Assembly (NCBI RefSeq): GCF_020529025.1
Contig: NZ_JACNMM010000011.1
Location: forward strand, 84,474 to 148,473
Length of the DNA: 64,000 nucleotides
From: Oceaniglobus trochenteri
GTDB taxonomy: Bacteria > Pseudomonadota > Alphaproteobacteria > Rhodobacterales > Rhodobacteraceae
Direction of reading: 5' to 3'
A model generated the notes under the pieces. It had not been told where the DNA came from, did no database searches, and saw only the letters and a program-made list of their open reading frames with translations. The translations under genes and the position numbers were made by a program. Shown here piece by piece: positions 51,538-59,345 of the stretch (position 1 is the first letter of the stretch; every line of letters starts with the position of its first letter).

Positions 51538-53036
51538 GCGGGCAACTCTTCTTCGGCGGAAAGTCCATAGGCGGCGCGCAGCAGGGTCGGTTCATCCGCA
51601 TCTGCCGCTTCGATCACGTCGACGACGCGACCGTTGAAGATGACCACGGCGCGGTCACAGGCCATGGGCACCTCGCCCAGTTCAGAGGTGTAGAACAGCA
51701 CCGACGCCCCCTCGCTGGCCAGCTTGCGCACCAGTTCATAGATCTGGCGCTTGGTGCGCACGTCGATGCCGCGTGTCGGATCGAACAGCAGCAGGGTTTC
51801 CACCCCGGTCGCGATCCAGCGCCCGATGGTCACCTTCTGCTGGTTGCCGCCCGAAAGACGCTGCACCTCGCCCTGGGCGCGGGTGTCGATCTGAAGCCGC
51901 TCGATGGCGTCGGTGACGCGTCGGGCCTCGTCCTTCATGGGGATCGCGCCCCATTTCCCGATCCGTGCCACCAGCGGCAGCGCGATGTTCTCGCGGACCG
52001 AGCGTTGCATCAGCAGGGCATCGCCCCGGTCGCCCGGAACAAAGGTCAGGCCCGCGGCGATGGCATCGTCGGGGTGGTGGAACGACATGGCCTTGCCGTC
52101 GATCTCGATGCTGCCCGACGAAGGGCGGCGCACCCCGGCCAGGGCCTCGAACAATTCGTCCTGCCCCTGCCCTTCCAGCGCGACGACGCCCAGAACCTCG
52201 CCCCGGTGCAGGTCAAGCGACACATCCGACAGCTTGGTTCCGGCGGCCAGGTTGCGCACCTTCACGCGCGGCGGGCCTTCCGGCGCAACCGAGGTGACAT
52301 CGGTGCCAGCCCCGCGCCCGGCCCCCAGAGCGGCCCCCAGCATCAGTTCGACAATACGTTCCTCGACGCCCTCCTCGATGGGCAGATCGCCCACGGTGGC
52401 GCCATCGCGCAGCACGGTGGCGCGGTCGCAAAGTTCGGAAATCTCGGTGAAGCGGTGCGAGATGTAGATCACGGACTGCCCGGCATCGGCCTGGGCACGC
52501 ACCACCTGCAACACCCGTTCGACAAGATCGGTGGGCAGGGCCGCCGTCATCTCGTCCAGCATCAGAACCTCGGGTTCGATGGCCAGGGCGCGGGCCAGAT
52601 CCAGGATGCGCAGGGTGGCCAGGGGCAGTTGGCCGATCATGTCGTCCAACCGCAGCCCTTTGATGCCCAACTGGTCGACCCAGTGGCGGAAGGGTTCGAC
52701 AGGGGTGTTGCACAGCCGCAGGTTGGCGGCGACATCCAGGTCGGGAATGAGCGAAGGTTCCTGGTAGACCGGCATCAGCCCGGCGCGCTGTGCCTCGGCC
52801 GGTGTGCGGGCCTTGGTCTCGCGGCCACGGATGCGGATGGTGCCGCCATCGGGGCGAAGGGCGCCGGTGAGGATCTTCACGAAGGTGGACTTTCCCGCAC
52901 CGTTCGCCCCCATCAGCGCAACGATCTCGCCCTTCTTCAAGGTCAGCGAGGCATCGCGCAGGGCAATCACGGCGCCGAAATGCTTCTTCACTCCGCGCGC
53001 ATCAAGAAGGGGGGACGCCCCTGTCGGTTCAGTCAT
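51534..53036 (-). CDS. CUT2 ABC ATPase with two nucleotide-binding domains, partly degenerate
   Basis: A 500-residue RbsA/MglA-like protein. NBD1 has Walker A GANGAGKST near residue 45, but its signature reads L-P-L-A-T-L-R instead of L-S-x-G/A-x-x-Q, and Walker B is L-M-L-D-E-M-T. NBD2 has degenerate Walker A G-Q-G-Q-D-E (usual for RbsA), an intact L-S-G-G-N-Q-Q signature, and L-L-F-D-P-T-R-G-I-D, which lacks the Walker B Glu. This fits one composite active site formed by NBD1 Walker motifs and NBD2 signature. The ATG at 53036 is chosen for its family-typical N-terminus. Confidence 0.88.
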   Translation of the reverse strand: MTEPTGASPLLDARGVKKHFGAVIALRDASLTLKKGEIVALMGANGAGKSTFVKILTGALRPDGGTIRIRGRETKARTPAEAQRAGLMPVYQEPSLIPDLDVAANLRLCNTPVEPFRHWVDQLGIKGLRLDDMIGQLPLATLRILDLARALAIEPEVLMLDEMTAALPTDLVERVLQVVRAQADAGQSVIYISHRFTEISELCDRATVLRDGATVGDLPIEEGVEERIVELMLGAALGAGRGAGTDVTSVAPEGPPRVKVRNLAAGTKLSDVSLDLHRGEVLGVVALEGQGQDELFEALAGVRRPSSGSIEIDGKAMSFHHPDDAIAAGLTFVPGDRGDALLMQRSVRENIALPLVARIGKWGAIPMKDEARRVTDAIERLQIDTRAQGEVQRLSGGNQQKVTIGRWIATGVETLLLFDPTRGIDVRTKRQIYELVRKLASEGASVLFYTSELGEVPMACDRAVVIFNGRVVDVIEAADADEPTLLRAAYGLSAEEELPA

Positions 53037-53069
53037 GCAATGGCCATTTCTGATTGGTCGCAATGGGTT

Positions 53070-53093
53070 GGCCCCGGCGTTGCCGCCGGGGCC
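53070..53093 (-). other. G+C hairpin after the CUT2 binding-protein gene
   Basis: A 10-bp perfect stem (GGCCCCGGCG / CGCCGGGGCC) with a 4-base loop lies 8 bases downstream of the binding-protein stop on the minus strand, before the ATPase gene. It likely sets a higher level of binding protein than of membrane parts. Confidence 0.6.
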
Positions 53094-53101
53094 TGGTCAG
53101 G

Positions 53102-54127
53102 TCACTCGCCCGGGCCCTTGCAGGCGATGATCTCTTCCGTGGTGTAGGTCGTCCAGCCGGGGATCGACACGCTCACCGGCCACTCGGGGTCGAGGTTGGG
53201 GTTCTGCGCGCCTTCGATCAGGGCCATGCCGGCCGGATCGTTGTTTGCCCAGATCGCCGGATCGACCAGCACGGTGTTGCTTTCGGGCATGTCGCCGTCA
53301 AGGATCTGCAGCGCCAGTGTCACGCCCGCACCGCCGATGGAACCGGGGTTTGTCACCGCCGCACCCACCAGGCCATCGACCGTGGCCAGCTGACCCACGA
53401 AACCGGCGTTGTCGGCACCGACGATCGGCACCAGGGGCGCGTCGGATTCGACGAAGGCGTCGACGATCACGTTGTCGATGCCGCTGGTCCATACACCATC
53501 GACCGGCAGGCCGGTGGCGAGGTAATCGAGGATCTGCTGCTTGCCCTGGTCCTGCTGCCAGCCGGTGAAGACCTCGTGCACGATGTTGATGTCGGGGAAC
53601 TCTTCCAGCGCGCGCTTGAACCCGCGGTCACGGTCATCGTCGGCACCGGCACCGGCGGCGCCGCGCATGTAGACAATGTCACCCGAGCCGCCGACCTGTT
53701 CAAACAGCCACTTGGCGCCAAGGTAGGCATATTCTTCCTGGTTGTTGGACAGGATATAGGCCCCCGGTGCCGTCACCGCCTGGTCAACCGCCACCACGAC
53801 GATGCCCTTGGCGATCGCCTCTTCGATGGCCGAGTTCACGCCTTCCGAGTTCGAAGGATTCAGCACGATGGCATCGACGCCTGCTTCCACCAGGTTGCGG
53901 ATATCTTCCAGCTGACCGGCGGCATCGGTGTTGCGGTGGGCGATGTTCAGCGAATCAACCTTGCCCGAATCAAGGGCCTGCGCCTTCATCGCGCAGACCA
54001 TTTCCTCGCGCCAGCCGTTGCCCTGGACGGTGTTGGAAATGCCCAGCGTATAGCCCTCGGCCGAGGCGACCGAACCCAGGCCTGCAAGCAGTGAAACTAT
54101 TGTTGCGCCTTGGAAATATCTTTTCAT
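53102..54127 (-). CDS. CUT2 sugar-binding protein, RbsB-like
   Basis: A 341-residue periplasmic-binding-protein type 1 (Peripla_BP_4). The signal peptide ends A-S-A-E at about residue 23, followed by YTLGISNTVQGNGWREEM. Family blocks are VDAIVLNPSNSEGVNSAIEEA, VVVAVDQAV and PVDGVWTSG. GGGAGGACC precedes the ATG at 54127. It is first in the operon that ends at 42830. A sugar or cyclitol ligand is likely. Confidence 0.9.
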   Translation of the reverse strand: MKRYFQGATIVSLLAGLGSVASAEGYTLGISNTVQGNGWREEMVCAMKAQALDSGKVDSLNIAHRNTDAAGQLEDIRNLVEAGVDAIVLNPSNSEGVNSAIEEAIAKGIVVVAVDQAVTAPGAYILSNNQEEYAYLGAKWLFEQVGGSGDIVYMRGAAGAGADDDRDRGFKRALEEFPDINIVHEVFTGWQQDQGKQQILDYLATGLPVDGVWTSGIDNVIVDAFVESDAPLVPIVGADNAGFVGQLATVDGLVGAAVTNPGSIGGAGVTLALQILDGDMPESNTVLVDPAIWANNDPAGMALIEGAQNPNLDPEWPVSVSIPGWTTYTTEEIIACKGPGE

Positions 54128-54344
54128 CTTAGGTCCTCCCGTTTCGTTTTCATGGTGACGCCACGGTGCGTTTTGACCGTGGCGAAAGGTGATGTCCGGC
54201 CCCCTGCGGGGCCACTTTTTTGAATGCACACCCCCTCGCGCGACACTCTCAGGATATGCTCCGGCGCCAGTTAACGCCGCGATTTGCGTGGGTTGCAAGA
54301 GTGAATCGCTGTTGTCGGCCTGCAAGCCCTTCCCGCGCGGCGGA
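54128..54344. promoter_or_regulatory. Leader region of the CUT2 operon with two hairpins
   Basis: Between the kinase end and the binding-protein start lie two inverted repeats. One is CGCCACGGT / ACCGTGGCG at 54159-54184 (9 bp, 8-base loop), about 30 bases before the start codon. The other is GGCCCC / GGGGCC at 54198-54213, followed on the plus strand by ACTTTTTTG. The second could end transcripts entering from the plus side. The first could be a leader hairpin or an operator. The operon promoter should be here. Confidence 0.45.
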
Positions 54345-55217
54345 TCAGGGCAAGGCTGCCCGCACCTCGTCGAGCGAGGGGATGGAACCGCCCGCGCCGG
54401 GGCGGGCCACCGTGATCGCCGAGGCCGCACTGGCCATGCCAAGGGCCTCGTCCAATGGGTCACCCAGGCTCAGCCGGCCTAGGAAGAACCCCAGGAAGGT
54501 GTCGCCCGCCGCCGTGGTATCGACCACCCGTTCGGCCCGGGCAGCGGGTTGCAGGATCGCCTCTCCCGCGCGGGGTTTCAGGCTGGCCCCCTCGGCCCCC
54601 CGCGTCACCAGCACCATCTCGAGGTCGAGACTATCCAGCGACTGCCCCAGCGCCTGTTCCAGTTGCCCGGCCTCGATCTCGTTCAGGGCCAGCAGCGTAA
54701 TATGGGGCAGGACGGCGCGCGTCGCCTCGGCATCGAAGGGGGCGGCGGCATAGGCCACCGACAGGCCCGCCGCCTTTGCCCGGGCCGCAACCTCGGGGAC
54801 ATGGGCGGTTTCGTTCTGGATCACCAGCCAGTCGCCCGGTGCGGCATTGGCGATGATCGTCTCGGCAATCTCGGCCGAAAATTCCCAGTTCGCACCTTTC
54901 AGAAGGGTGATCGCGTTTTCCCCGTCATCCGAAACCTGGATCACCGCCTGGCCGGTGGGCGTGTCCAGCCGCTGGACATGGGTGCAATCGACACCCCGGT
55001 CGCCCAATTCGTCGAGCGTCCAGCCGCCATCCGGGCCGATGGCGCCATAATGCAGCACGGCGGCCCCGGACTGCGCCAGCGCGATCGAGGTATTCGCCCC
55101 CTTGCCGCCAAGGCCACGCTCCAGCCCGCGACTGACCAGGGTTTCGCCCGGCGCGGTGATATGGGGCACGCGATAGACAAGGTCGATGTTGATGGAACCG
55201 AGATTGTGCAAGGGCAT
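54345..55217 (-). CDS. PfkB-family carbohydrate kinase (ribokinase-like)
   Basis: A 290-residue kinase. The substrate-binding start G-S-I-N-I-D and the first PfkB signature region GLGGKGANTSIAL (about 35-47) are present. The second signature D-T-T-A-A-G-D-T-F contains the catalytic Asp near residue 241; the same A-A-G-D form is found in E. coli ribokinase. It probably phosphorylates the sugar brought in by the adjacent RbsB-type importer, giving the effector for the RpiR regulator. It is separated from the operon by 217 bp. Confidence 0.88.
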   Translation of the reverse strand: MPLHNLGSINIDLVYRVPHITAPGETLVSRGLERGLGGKGANTSIALAQSGAAVLHYGAIGPDGGWTLDELGDRGVDCTHVQRLDTPTGQAVIQVSDDGENAITLLKGANWEFSAEIAETIIANAAPGDWLVIQNETAHVPEVAARAKAAGLSVAYAAAPFDAEATRAVLPHITLLALNEIEAGQLEQALGQSLDSLDLEMVLVTRGAEGASLKPRAGEAILQPAARAERVVDTTAAGDTFLGFFLGRLSLGDPLDEALGMASAASAITVARPGAGGSIPSLDEVRAALP

Positions 55218-55238
55218 GAGGGGGCGCTCCGTTTCGTG

Positions 55239-55257
55239 GCCGGGCGGAAGGCCCGGC
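55239..55257. other. Hairpin between RraA-like and kinase genes
   Basis: The 7-bp stem GCCGGGC / GCCCGGC with a 5-base loop lies in the 117-bp gap upstream of the kinase gene. No T-run is seen on the minus strand. It is an mRNA-processing or attenuation candidate. Confidence 0.4.
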
Positions 55258-55334
55258 GGTTTGCCCGGTGATAGCAGGTCGCGGGACGGCTGCGAAAGGC
55301 GCAGCGCGCCGAAACCGCCCCGCGACCCCGCAGC

Positions 55335-56075
55335 TTACGTCGCGCGGCGGGCCTTCCAGGCCTCGAAACGGGTCAGGCTGTCGGGGTCGGTGGGCGGATA
55401 GAGCCCGATGATCGCCCGCCCGCCCAGCACCTCTTCCAGTACGAACTCCTCGTAAAGCTCCATCGGGGCCGATTCCGCCGCGATCTCGTCGGCCAGGTGG
55501 CGCGGAATGACCATGACGCCGTCACCGTCGGCCACGATGATGTCACCGGGATAGACCGCCGCACCACCACAGCTGATGGGAACGTCCAGATCCACGGCGT
55601 GATGCTTGGTCAGGTTGGTGGGCGCCGAGGGCTTGGCGGCGAACACCGGCATGTCCAGCGCCGCCGCGCCCCCCGCATCGCGGATGCCGCCATCGGTCAC
55701 CACGCCGGCCCCGCCGCGCACCTGCAACCGCGTCAGCAGGATCGACCCGGCCGAGGCGGCCGTGGCATCCTGGCGGCAATCCATCACCAGAACATGCCCC
55801 TCGGGGCAGGTTTCGATGGCGACGCGCTGGGGATGATCCCGCTCGCGGAAGGCCTCGATCGGGTCGGTATCCTCGCGCGCCACGATATAGCGCAGCGTAT
55901 AGGCCGGGCCGACCATGCGCTTGCCCTCGCCCAGGGGCGCCACCCCCTGAACATAGCAGTTGCGAAACCCCTTCTTGTAAAGAAGCGTGGCCACCGTTGC
56001 CGTGCTGGCCTCTTTCAGCAGCGTCAGGGTGTCGGGGTTCAGCGGAAGGTCTTTCGCGGGTTTCGGATTTGCCAT
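55335..56075 (-). CDS. RraA-like / HMG-aldolase-family protein, copy 2
   Basis: A 246-residue RraA-fold protein. The motif G-A-G-V-V-T-D-G-G-I-R-D-A-G (about 122-135) carries the Asp, Arg and Asp needed for divalent metal and 2-oxo acid binding in 4-hydroxy-4-methyl-2-oxoglutarate-type aldolases. It is clearly different in sequence from the 18061 copy. It lies between a GntR/FCD regulator and a sugar kinase, all on the minus strand, which suggests a lyase or decarboxylase in sugar-acid catabolism. Confidence 0.8.
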   Translation of the reverse strand: MANPKPAKDLPLNPDTLTLLKEASTATVATLLYKKGFRNCYVQGVAPLGEGKRMVGPAYTLRYIVAREDTDPIEAFRERDHPQRVAIETCPEGHVLVMDCRQDATAASAGSILLTRLQVRGGAGVVTDGGIRDAGGAAALDMPVFAAKPSAPTNLTKHHAVDLDVPISCGGAAVYPGDIIVADGDGVMVIPRHLADEIAAESAPMELYEEFVLEEVLGGRAIIGLYPPTDPDSLTRFEAWKARRAT

Positions 56076-56135
56076 GGTCTTCTCCTTGTTCAGATCGGTT
56101 TTTTGCCGTTCCCGGCGCTTTTCGGAGTGTGGTTG

Positions 56136-56819
56136 TCAGTCCTCGAACACGCGGGACTTGGCGTTTTGCAGATGCGCGCGCATGGCGGCGCGGGCCTCCT
56201 CGGGGGCCTGCGCCGCGATGGCGTCCAGGATGGCGCGGTGCTCGGACTGGGCAAGCGCCATGCGCGGGCCGATGCTGCTGAGCGAAAGGGTGCGGTTGAT
56301 GTTCATGCCCTGGGCGATATGGGTGCGGATCTGGTCCAGCCCCGCCACCAGGAACCTGTTCCGGCTTGCCGCGCCGATCATGCGGTGAAAGGCGAAATCC
56401 TCTTCGGCGCCGGTGGCCTTTTCGCTGTTGGCGCGGTCCAGCGCGGCCAGGGCCCGGCGCAGCGCGGCAAGATCGCCCGCGCCGCGCCGCAGGGCGGCCA
56501 GCGCCGCCGCCTCGGGCTCAAGCGTGATGCGGTATTCGAAGCAGCGCTGCACATCGGCGATGCTGGCCAGGGGCGAGATCGCGTCAAGCCGCGCACCCGG
56601 CTTCTGTTCGACATAGCTGCCCGACCCCTTGCGCGACCGGATGATCCCGTCGTCGCGCAGCCGCGACAGCGCCTCGCGCACCACCGGACGCGACACCCCA
56701 TGCGCGGCGGCAATCGCCGCCTCGGAAGGCAGCCGCGTGCCGACCGCCAGCCGGTCGGCCGACACCTCGCCCAGAAGCGCATCGTAAACGGCATCGCTGC
56801 GGCGGTTGTCCGTGGTCAC
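56136..56819 (-). CDS. GntR-family regulator, FCD (FadR-type) subgroup
   Basis: A 227-residue regulator with N-terminal winged helix (R-L-P-S-E-A-A-I-A-A-A-H-G-V-S-R-P-V-V-R-E-A-L, about 29-51) and an FCD effector domain (about 85-215) whose metal-ligand positions include Asp in E-E-D-F-A-F-H and His in Q-S-E-H-R-A-I. FCD regulators usually sense organic acids. The start is a GTG at 56819. Two matching CTGT-N3-ACAG operators lie just upstream, pointing to autoregulation of this gene and the RraA-like and kinase genes. Confidence 0.88.
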   Translation of the reverse strand: MTTDNRRSDAVYDALLGEVSADRLAVGTRLPSEAAIAAAHGVSRPVVREALSRLRDDGIIRSRKGSGSYVEQKPGARLDAISPLASIADVQRCFEYRITLEPEAAALAALRRGAGDLAALRRALAALDRANSEKATGAEEDFAFHRMIGAASRNRFLVAGLDQIRTHIAQGMNINRTLSLSSIGPRMALAQSEHRAILDAIAAQAPEEARAAMRAHLQNAKSRVFED

Positions 56820-56857
56820 GTCCAGGCTCCGGAATCGGGCTCAGCAGCGGCGCTGAA

Positions 56858-56891
56858 CCTGTCAAACAGGCCTAACATCTGTCTTACAGAT
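56858..56891. promoter_or_regulatory. Tandem GntR-type operators
   Basis: Two perfect inverted repeats share the core CTGT-N3-ACAG: CCTGT-CAA-ACAGG at 56858-56870 and ATCTGT-CTT-ACAGAT at 56877-56891. Their centres are 20 bp apart, about two helical turns, so two dimers could bind on one face. They lie 40-70 bases upstream of the GntR-type start codon. Confidence 0.7.
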
Positions 56892-56935
56892 TTGGAAGCG
56901 GCGGAATGGCCCCGGCACTGACCGGCGACAGGACC

Positions 56936-58000
56936 CTACCTTGCGCGTTCCAGCATCCCGAACAGATCGCGGGGGTCATCGGGATCGGCCAGCATGTCCA
57001 GCCGGTCATGGGGCGCGCCCGCGCGCACCTTGGCGTGGACGTACCGCAGCGCCGAAAAATCCTCGATGGCAAAGCCGACGGAATCGAACAGCGTGATCTG
57101 CCGGTCGCTCCGGCGCCCCGGGGCATCGCCCGCCATGACCTTCCAAAGCTCGGTGACAGGATGATCGGGGGCCAGTTGCTGGATCTCACCCTCGATCCGG
57201 GTCTGTTCGGGGTATTCCACGAAGATGTCCGAACGCATCAGGATGTCGCGGTGCAGCTCGGTCTTGCCCGGGCAATCGCCGCCGATGGCGTTGATGTGGA
57301 TGCCCGCGCCCACCATGTTGTCGGTCAGAACGGTCGCATTCTGCTTGTCCGCCGTGCAGGTGGTGACGATTTGCGCCCCTTCGGTGGCCGACTCGGCCGA
57401 GGTGCATTTGACGATTTCAAAGCCCTGCGCCGCCAGGTTGCGCGCGGCCTTCTCGGTGGCCTTCGGGTCAACGTCGTATAGCCGCAGCCGGTTGACACCG
57501 CAGAGTTCGCGAAAGGCGATGGCCTGGAATTCGCATTGCGCGCCATTGCCGATCATCGTCATGGTGTCGCTGCCCTTCGGGGCCAGGTATTTGCCCACCA
57601 GCGCCGAGGTGGCCGCCGTGCGCAGCGCGGTCAGAACGGTCATCTCGGTCAGCAGCACAGGATAACCGTTGGCCACCGACGACAGGACGCCGAAGGCGGT
57701 CACGGTCTGGAACCCGTCGCGCAGGTTCTTGGGGTGTCCGTTGACGTATTTGAAGCCGTAGTTCTCGGAATCCGCCGTGGGCATCAGTTCGATCACGCCA
57801 TCCTGGCTGTGGGATGCCACGCGCGGTGTCTTGTCGAATTCGGGCCAGCGGCGGAAGTCGGCCTCAATATATCCGGCAAGGTCGCGCATGAAGGCGGCCG
57901 CGCCCATGGTATTGACCATGCGCATCATGTTCTGAACCGAGACGAAGGGCAGAAAGGCGATTTCGGAAGGTTTGGGGGCGGTCACGGTCGATCCTGTCAT
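56936..58000 (-). CDS. Ornithine cyclodeaminase/mu-crystallin-family protein
   Basis: A 354-residue NAD(P)-binding protein. The central Rossmann motif M-I-G-N-G-A-Q-C-E-F is near residue 155, with K-Y-V-N-G near 77 and D-S-V-G-F-A-I-E-D near 315, all typical of the family. Members deaminate ornithine to proline or reduce cyclic imines and 2-oxo acids. It lies 28 bases after a tandem-SnoaL gene and probably shares its transcript, so the substrate may be the SnoaL-pathway intermediate. The start at 58000 has a weak ribosome site; it may be leaderless-like or coupled. Confidence 0.84.
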   Translation of the reverse strand: MTGSTVTAPKPSEIAFLPFVSVQNMMRMVNTMGAAAFMRDLAGYIEADFRRWPEFDKTPRVASHSQDGVIELMPTADSENYGFKYVNGHPKNLRDGFQTVTAFGVLSSVANGYPVLLTEMTVLTALRTAATSALVGKYLAPKGSDTMTMIGNGAQCEFQAIAFRELCGVNRLRLYDVDPKATEKAARNLAAQGFEIVKCTSAESATEGAQIVTTCTADKQNATVLTDNMVGAGIHINAIGGDCPGKTELHRDILMRSDIFVEYPEQTRIEGEIQQLAPDHPVTELWKVMAGDAPGRRSDRQITLFDSVGFAIEDFSALRYVHAKVRAGAPHDRLDMLADPDDPRDLFGMLERAR

Positions 58001-58028
58001 GTGGGAATTCGCAGTCGGTGGTTCGGCG

Positions 58029-59045
58029 TCAGGCGGGCTTGTCCGGGCGGGCCGGGGCGCCGGTGGCCGCGCTCTGGCCTTCGATCTGCAGCAGGATCTG
58101 TTTCCAGATGGCCACTTCGTCGAACAGCGCATATTCCCGGCGGATGCCGCGCGGGCCGAATTCGGCGTGGCAGATGCCCATGACATAGACCTCGGCGCCG
58201 GTCGGCCTGCCGAAGGCGCCCCAGCCGTCATGCCGGCCTTCCAGCGTCCAGCGCAGCGCGGCGCGCGGCGACATCAGATCGTCGTGCCGGCCGATGGTGT
58301 GGTGAATGGTGAATTTCGCGTCGGAAAAGGCCGACCGCACCTGGGCCCAGAAGGCGTTGACCGCATCGGGGCAATGGCTGGTCTGACCGCCGGCATAGAT
58401 GCAGTGGCACTGTTCGTCATAGTTCTCGGGGATCGCGCTCAGATCGCCGGCCATCACCCGGTTCAGGATGTCGGCATATTTCGCGCCCCATTCATTGTCG
58501 TTGCCCCGGCCCTTGTAGGGCCCCGGACGGTCGATTTCCGCAGTCAGGGGCTTGGTGCAGGTTTCCGGCCCGCCTTCGATCTCGATCTGGTGGCGGGCAA
58601 AATCCTTGGGGTCCCAGCCAAGCTGGCGCACGACACCGCCGGAATCACGGATCAGCCATTCGTCGTCGATCATGTCATCGCGCGCGGCGCAATCGGCGAT
58701 GATCCAGTACCAGATCTTCCTGTGCGTGGCAGGACCGTAGATGTCATCGCGATCGTGCACCATGATGTCGACATTGCGGTGCGACGAATAGAAATGGCCG
58801 GTGTCATCGCAGGACCAGATCACATCCTCGGCGCCCGAGGTGCGGTGGGGGGCCTGGCCGATGGTTGCATAGGTCCCGCGGATCGTGGCCTCGACCCCGA
58901 CAGAAAGGCCGCCGGGCGTGCGCACCAGGATGTCCTTGGCATAATAATCATGCAGCGTCAGGACTTTGCGGTCATCCCAGATCTCTCGGGTGATCTCGAT
59001 GATGTAGTCCGTAAAGCTCGGCCACTTCTCGCTGAATTCCGTCAT
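58029..59045 (-). CDS. Tandem SnoaL/NTF2-like protein E
   Basis: A 338-residue paralogue. It keeps EDVIW, FYSSHR, DEWLIRD, G-P-Y-K-G-R-G-N-D-N-E-W-G, RAALRWTLEGRHDGWGAFG and ICHAEFG. The domain-1 loop has lost the P-T-G pattern (D-R-D-D-I-Y-G-P-A-T-H-R), while the domain-2 loop G-R-P-T-G-A is intact. This suggests only the second pocket retains the ancestral function. A C-terminal tail rich in Ala, Gly and Pro extends past the last conserved block. The ATG at 59045 follows AAGGAC. It is divergent from a LacI gene. Confidence 0.8.
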   Translation of the reverse strand: MTEFSEKWPSFTDYIIEITREIWDDRKVLTLHDYYAKDILVRTPGGLSVGVEATIRGTYATIGQAPHRTSGAEDVIWSCDDTGHFYSSHRNVDIMVHDRDDIYGPATHRKIWYWIIADCAARDDMIDDEWLIRDSGGVVRQLGWDPKDFARHQIEIEGGPETCTKPLTAEIDRPGPYKGRGNDNEWGAKYADILNRVMAGDLSAIPENYDEQCHCIYAGGQTSHCPDAVNAFWAQVRSAFSDAKFTIHHTIGRHDDLMSPRAALRWTLEGRHDGWGAFGRPTGAEVYVMGICHAEFGPRGIRREYALFDEVAIWKQILLQIEGQSAATGAPARPDKPA

Positions 59046-59345
59046 GGTCTGTCCTTTTGCCAAGGCCTGCGTTGCGTGGCGCCGCCGGGACGGCGCGCTT
59101 TCGCCCTCTCTACTGTGCAAATTGTGCATGAACAAGATGAATTTTGCAATTGGAACCAAGTCGCGTCACCGCTACACTGCCCTCGAACCTGCCCGGGCCG
59201 GACGCCAAGGCGCGACCTCGACCTTCGCCCTGCTTTTCACGCGGGGGCGGCTGGTATACTGGCTTTGATCGCGGATGTGTTCGGGGCAGAACGTGCAGGC
59301 CCCCGCCCCTCGTCATCGGGCGCAAGGATGGAGCGTCGAGCCAGG
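59046..59345. promoter_or_regulatory. 300-bp divergent promoter region with LacI-type half-sites
   Basis: The region lies between SnoaL-like gene E and the LacI gene. TGCA-N5-TGCA occurs at 59116-59128 and TTTTGCAATTGG near 59143. These resemble, but do not match, the CpG-centred sites of the first locus. Both divergent promoters should be here. Confidence 0.4.

Noticed and set aside
54345..55217. Damaged PfkB signature (D-T-T-A-A-G-D instead of D-T-T-G-A-G-D)
   Set aside because: E. coli ribokinase has the same A-A-G-D form, so this is a normal variant.
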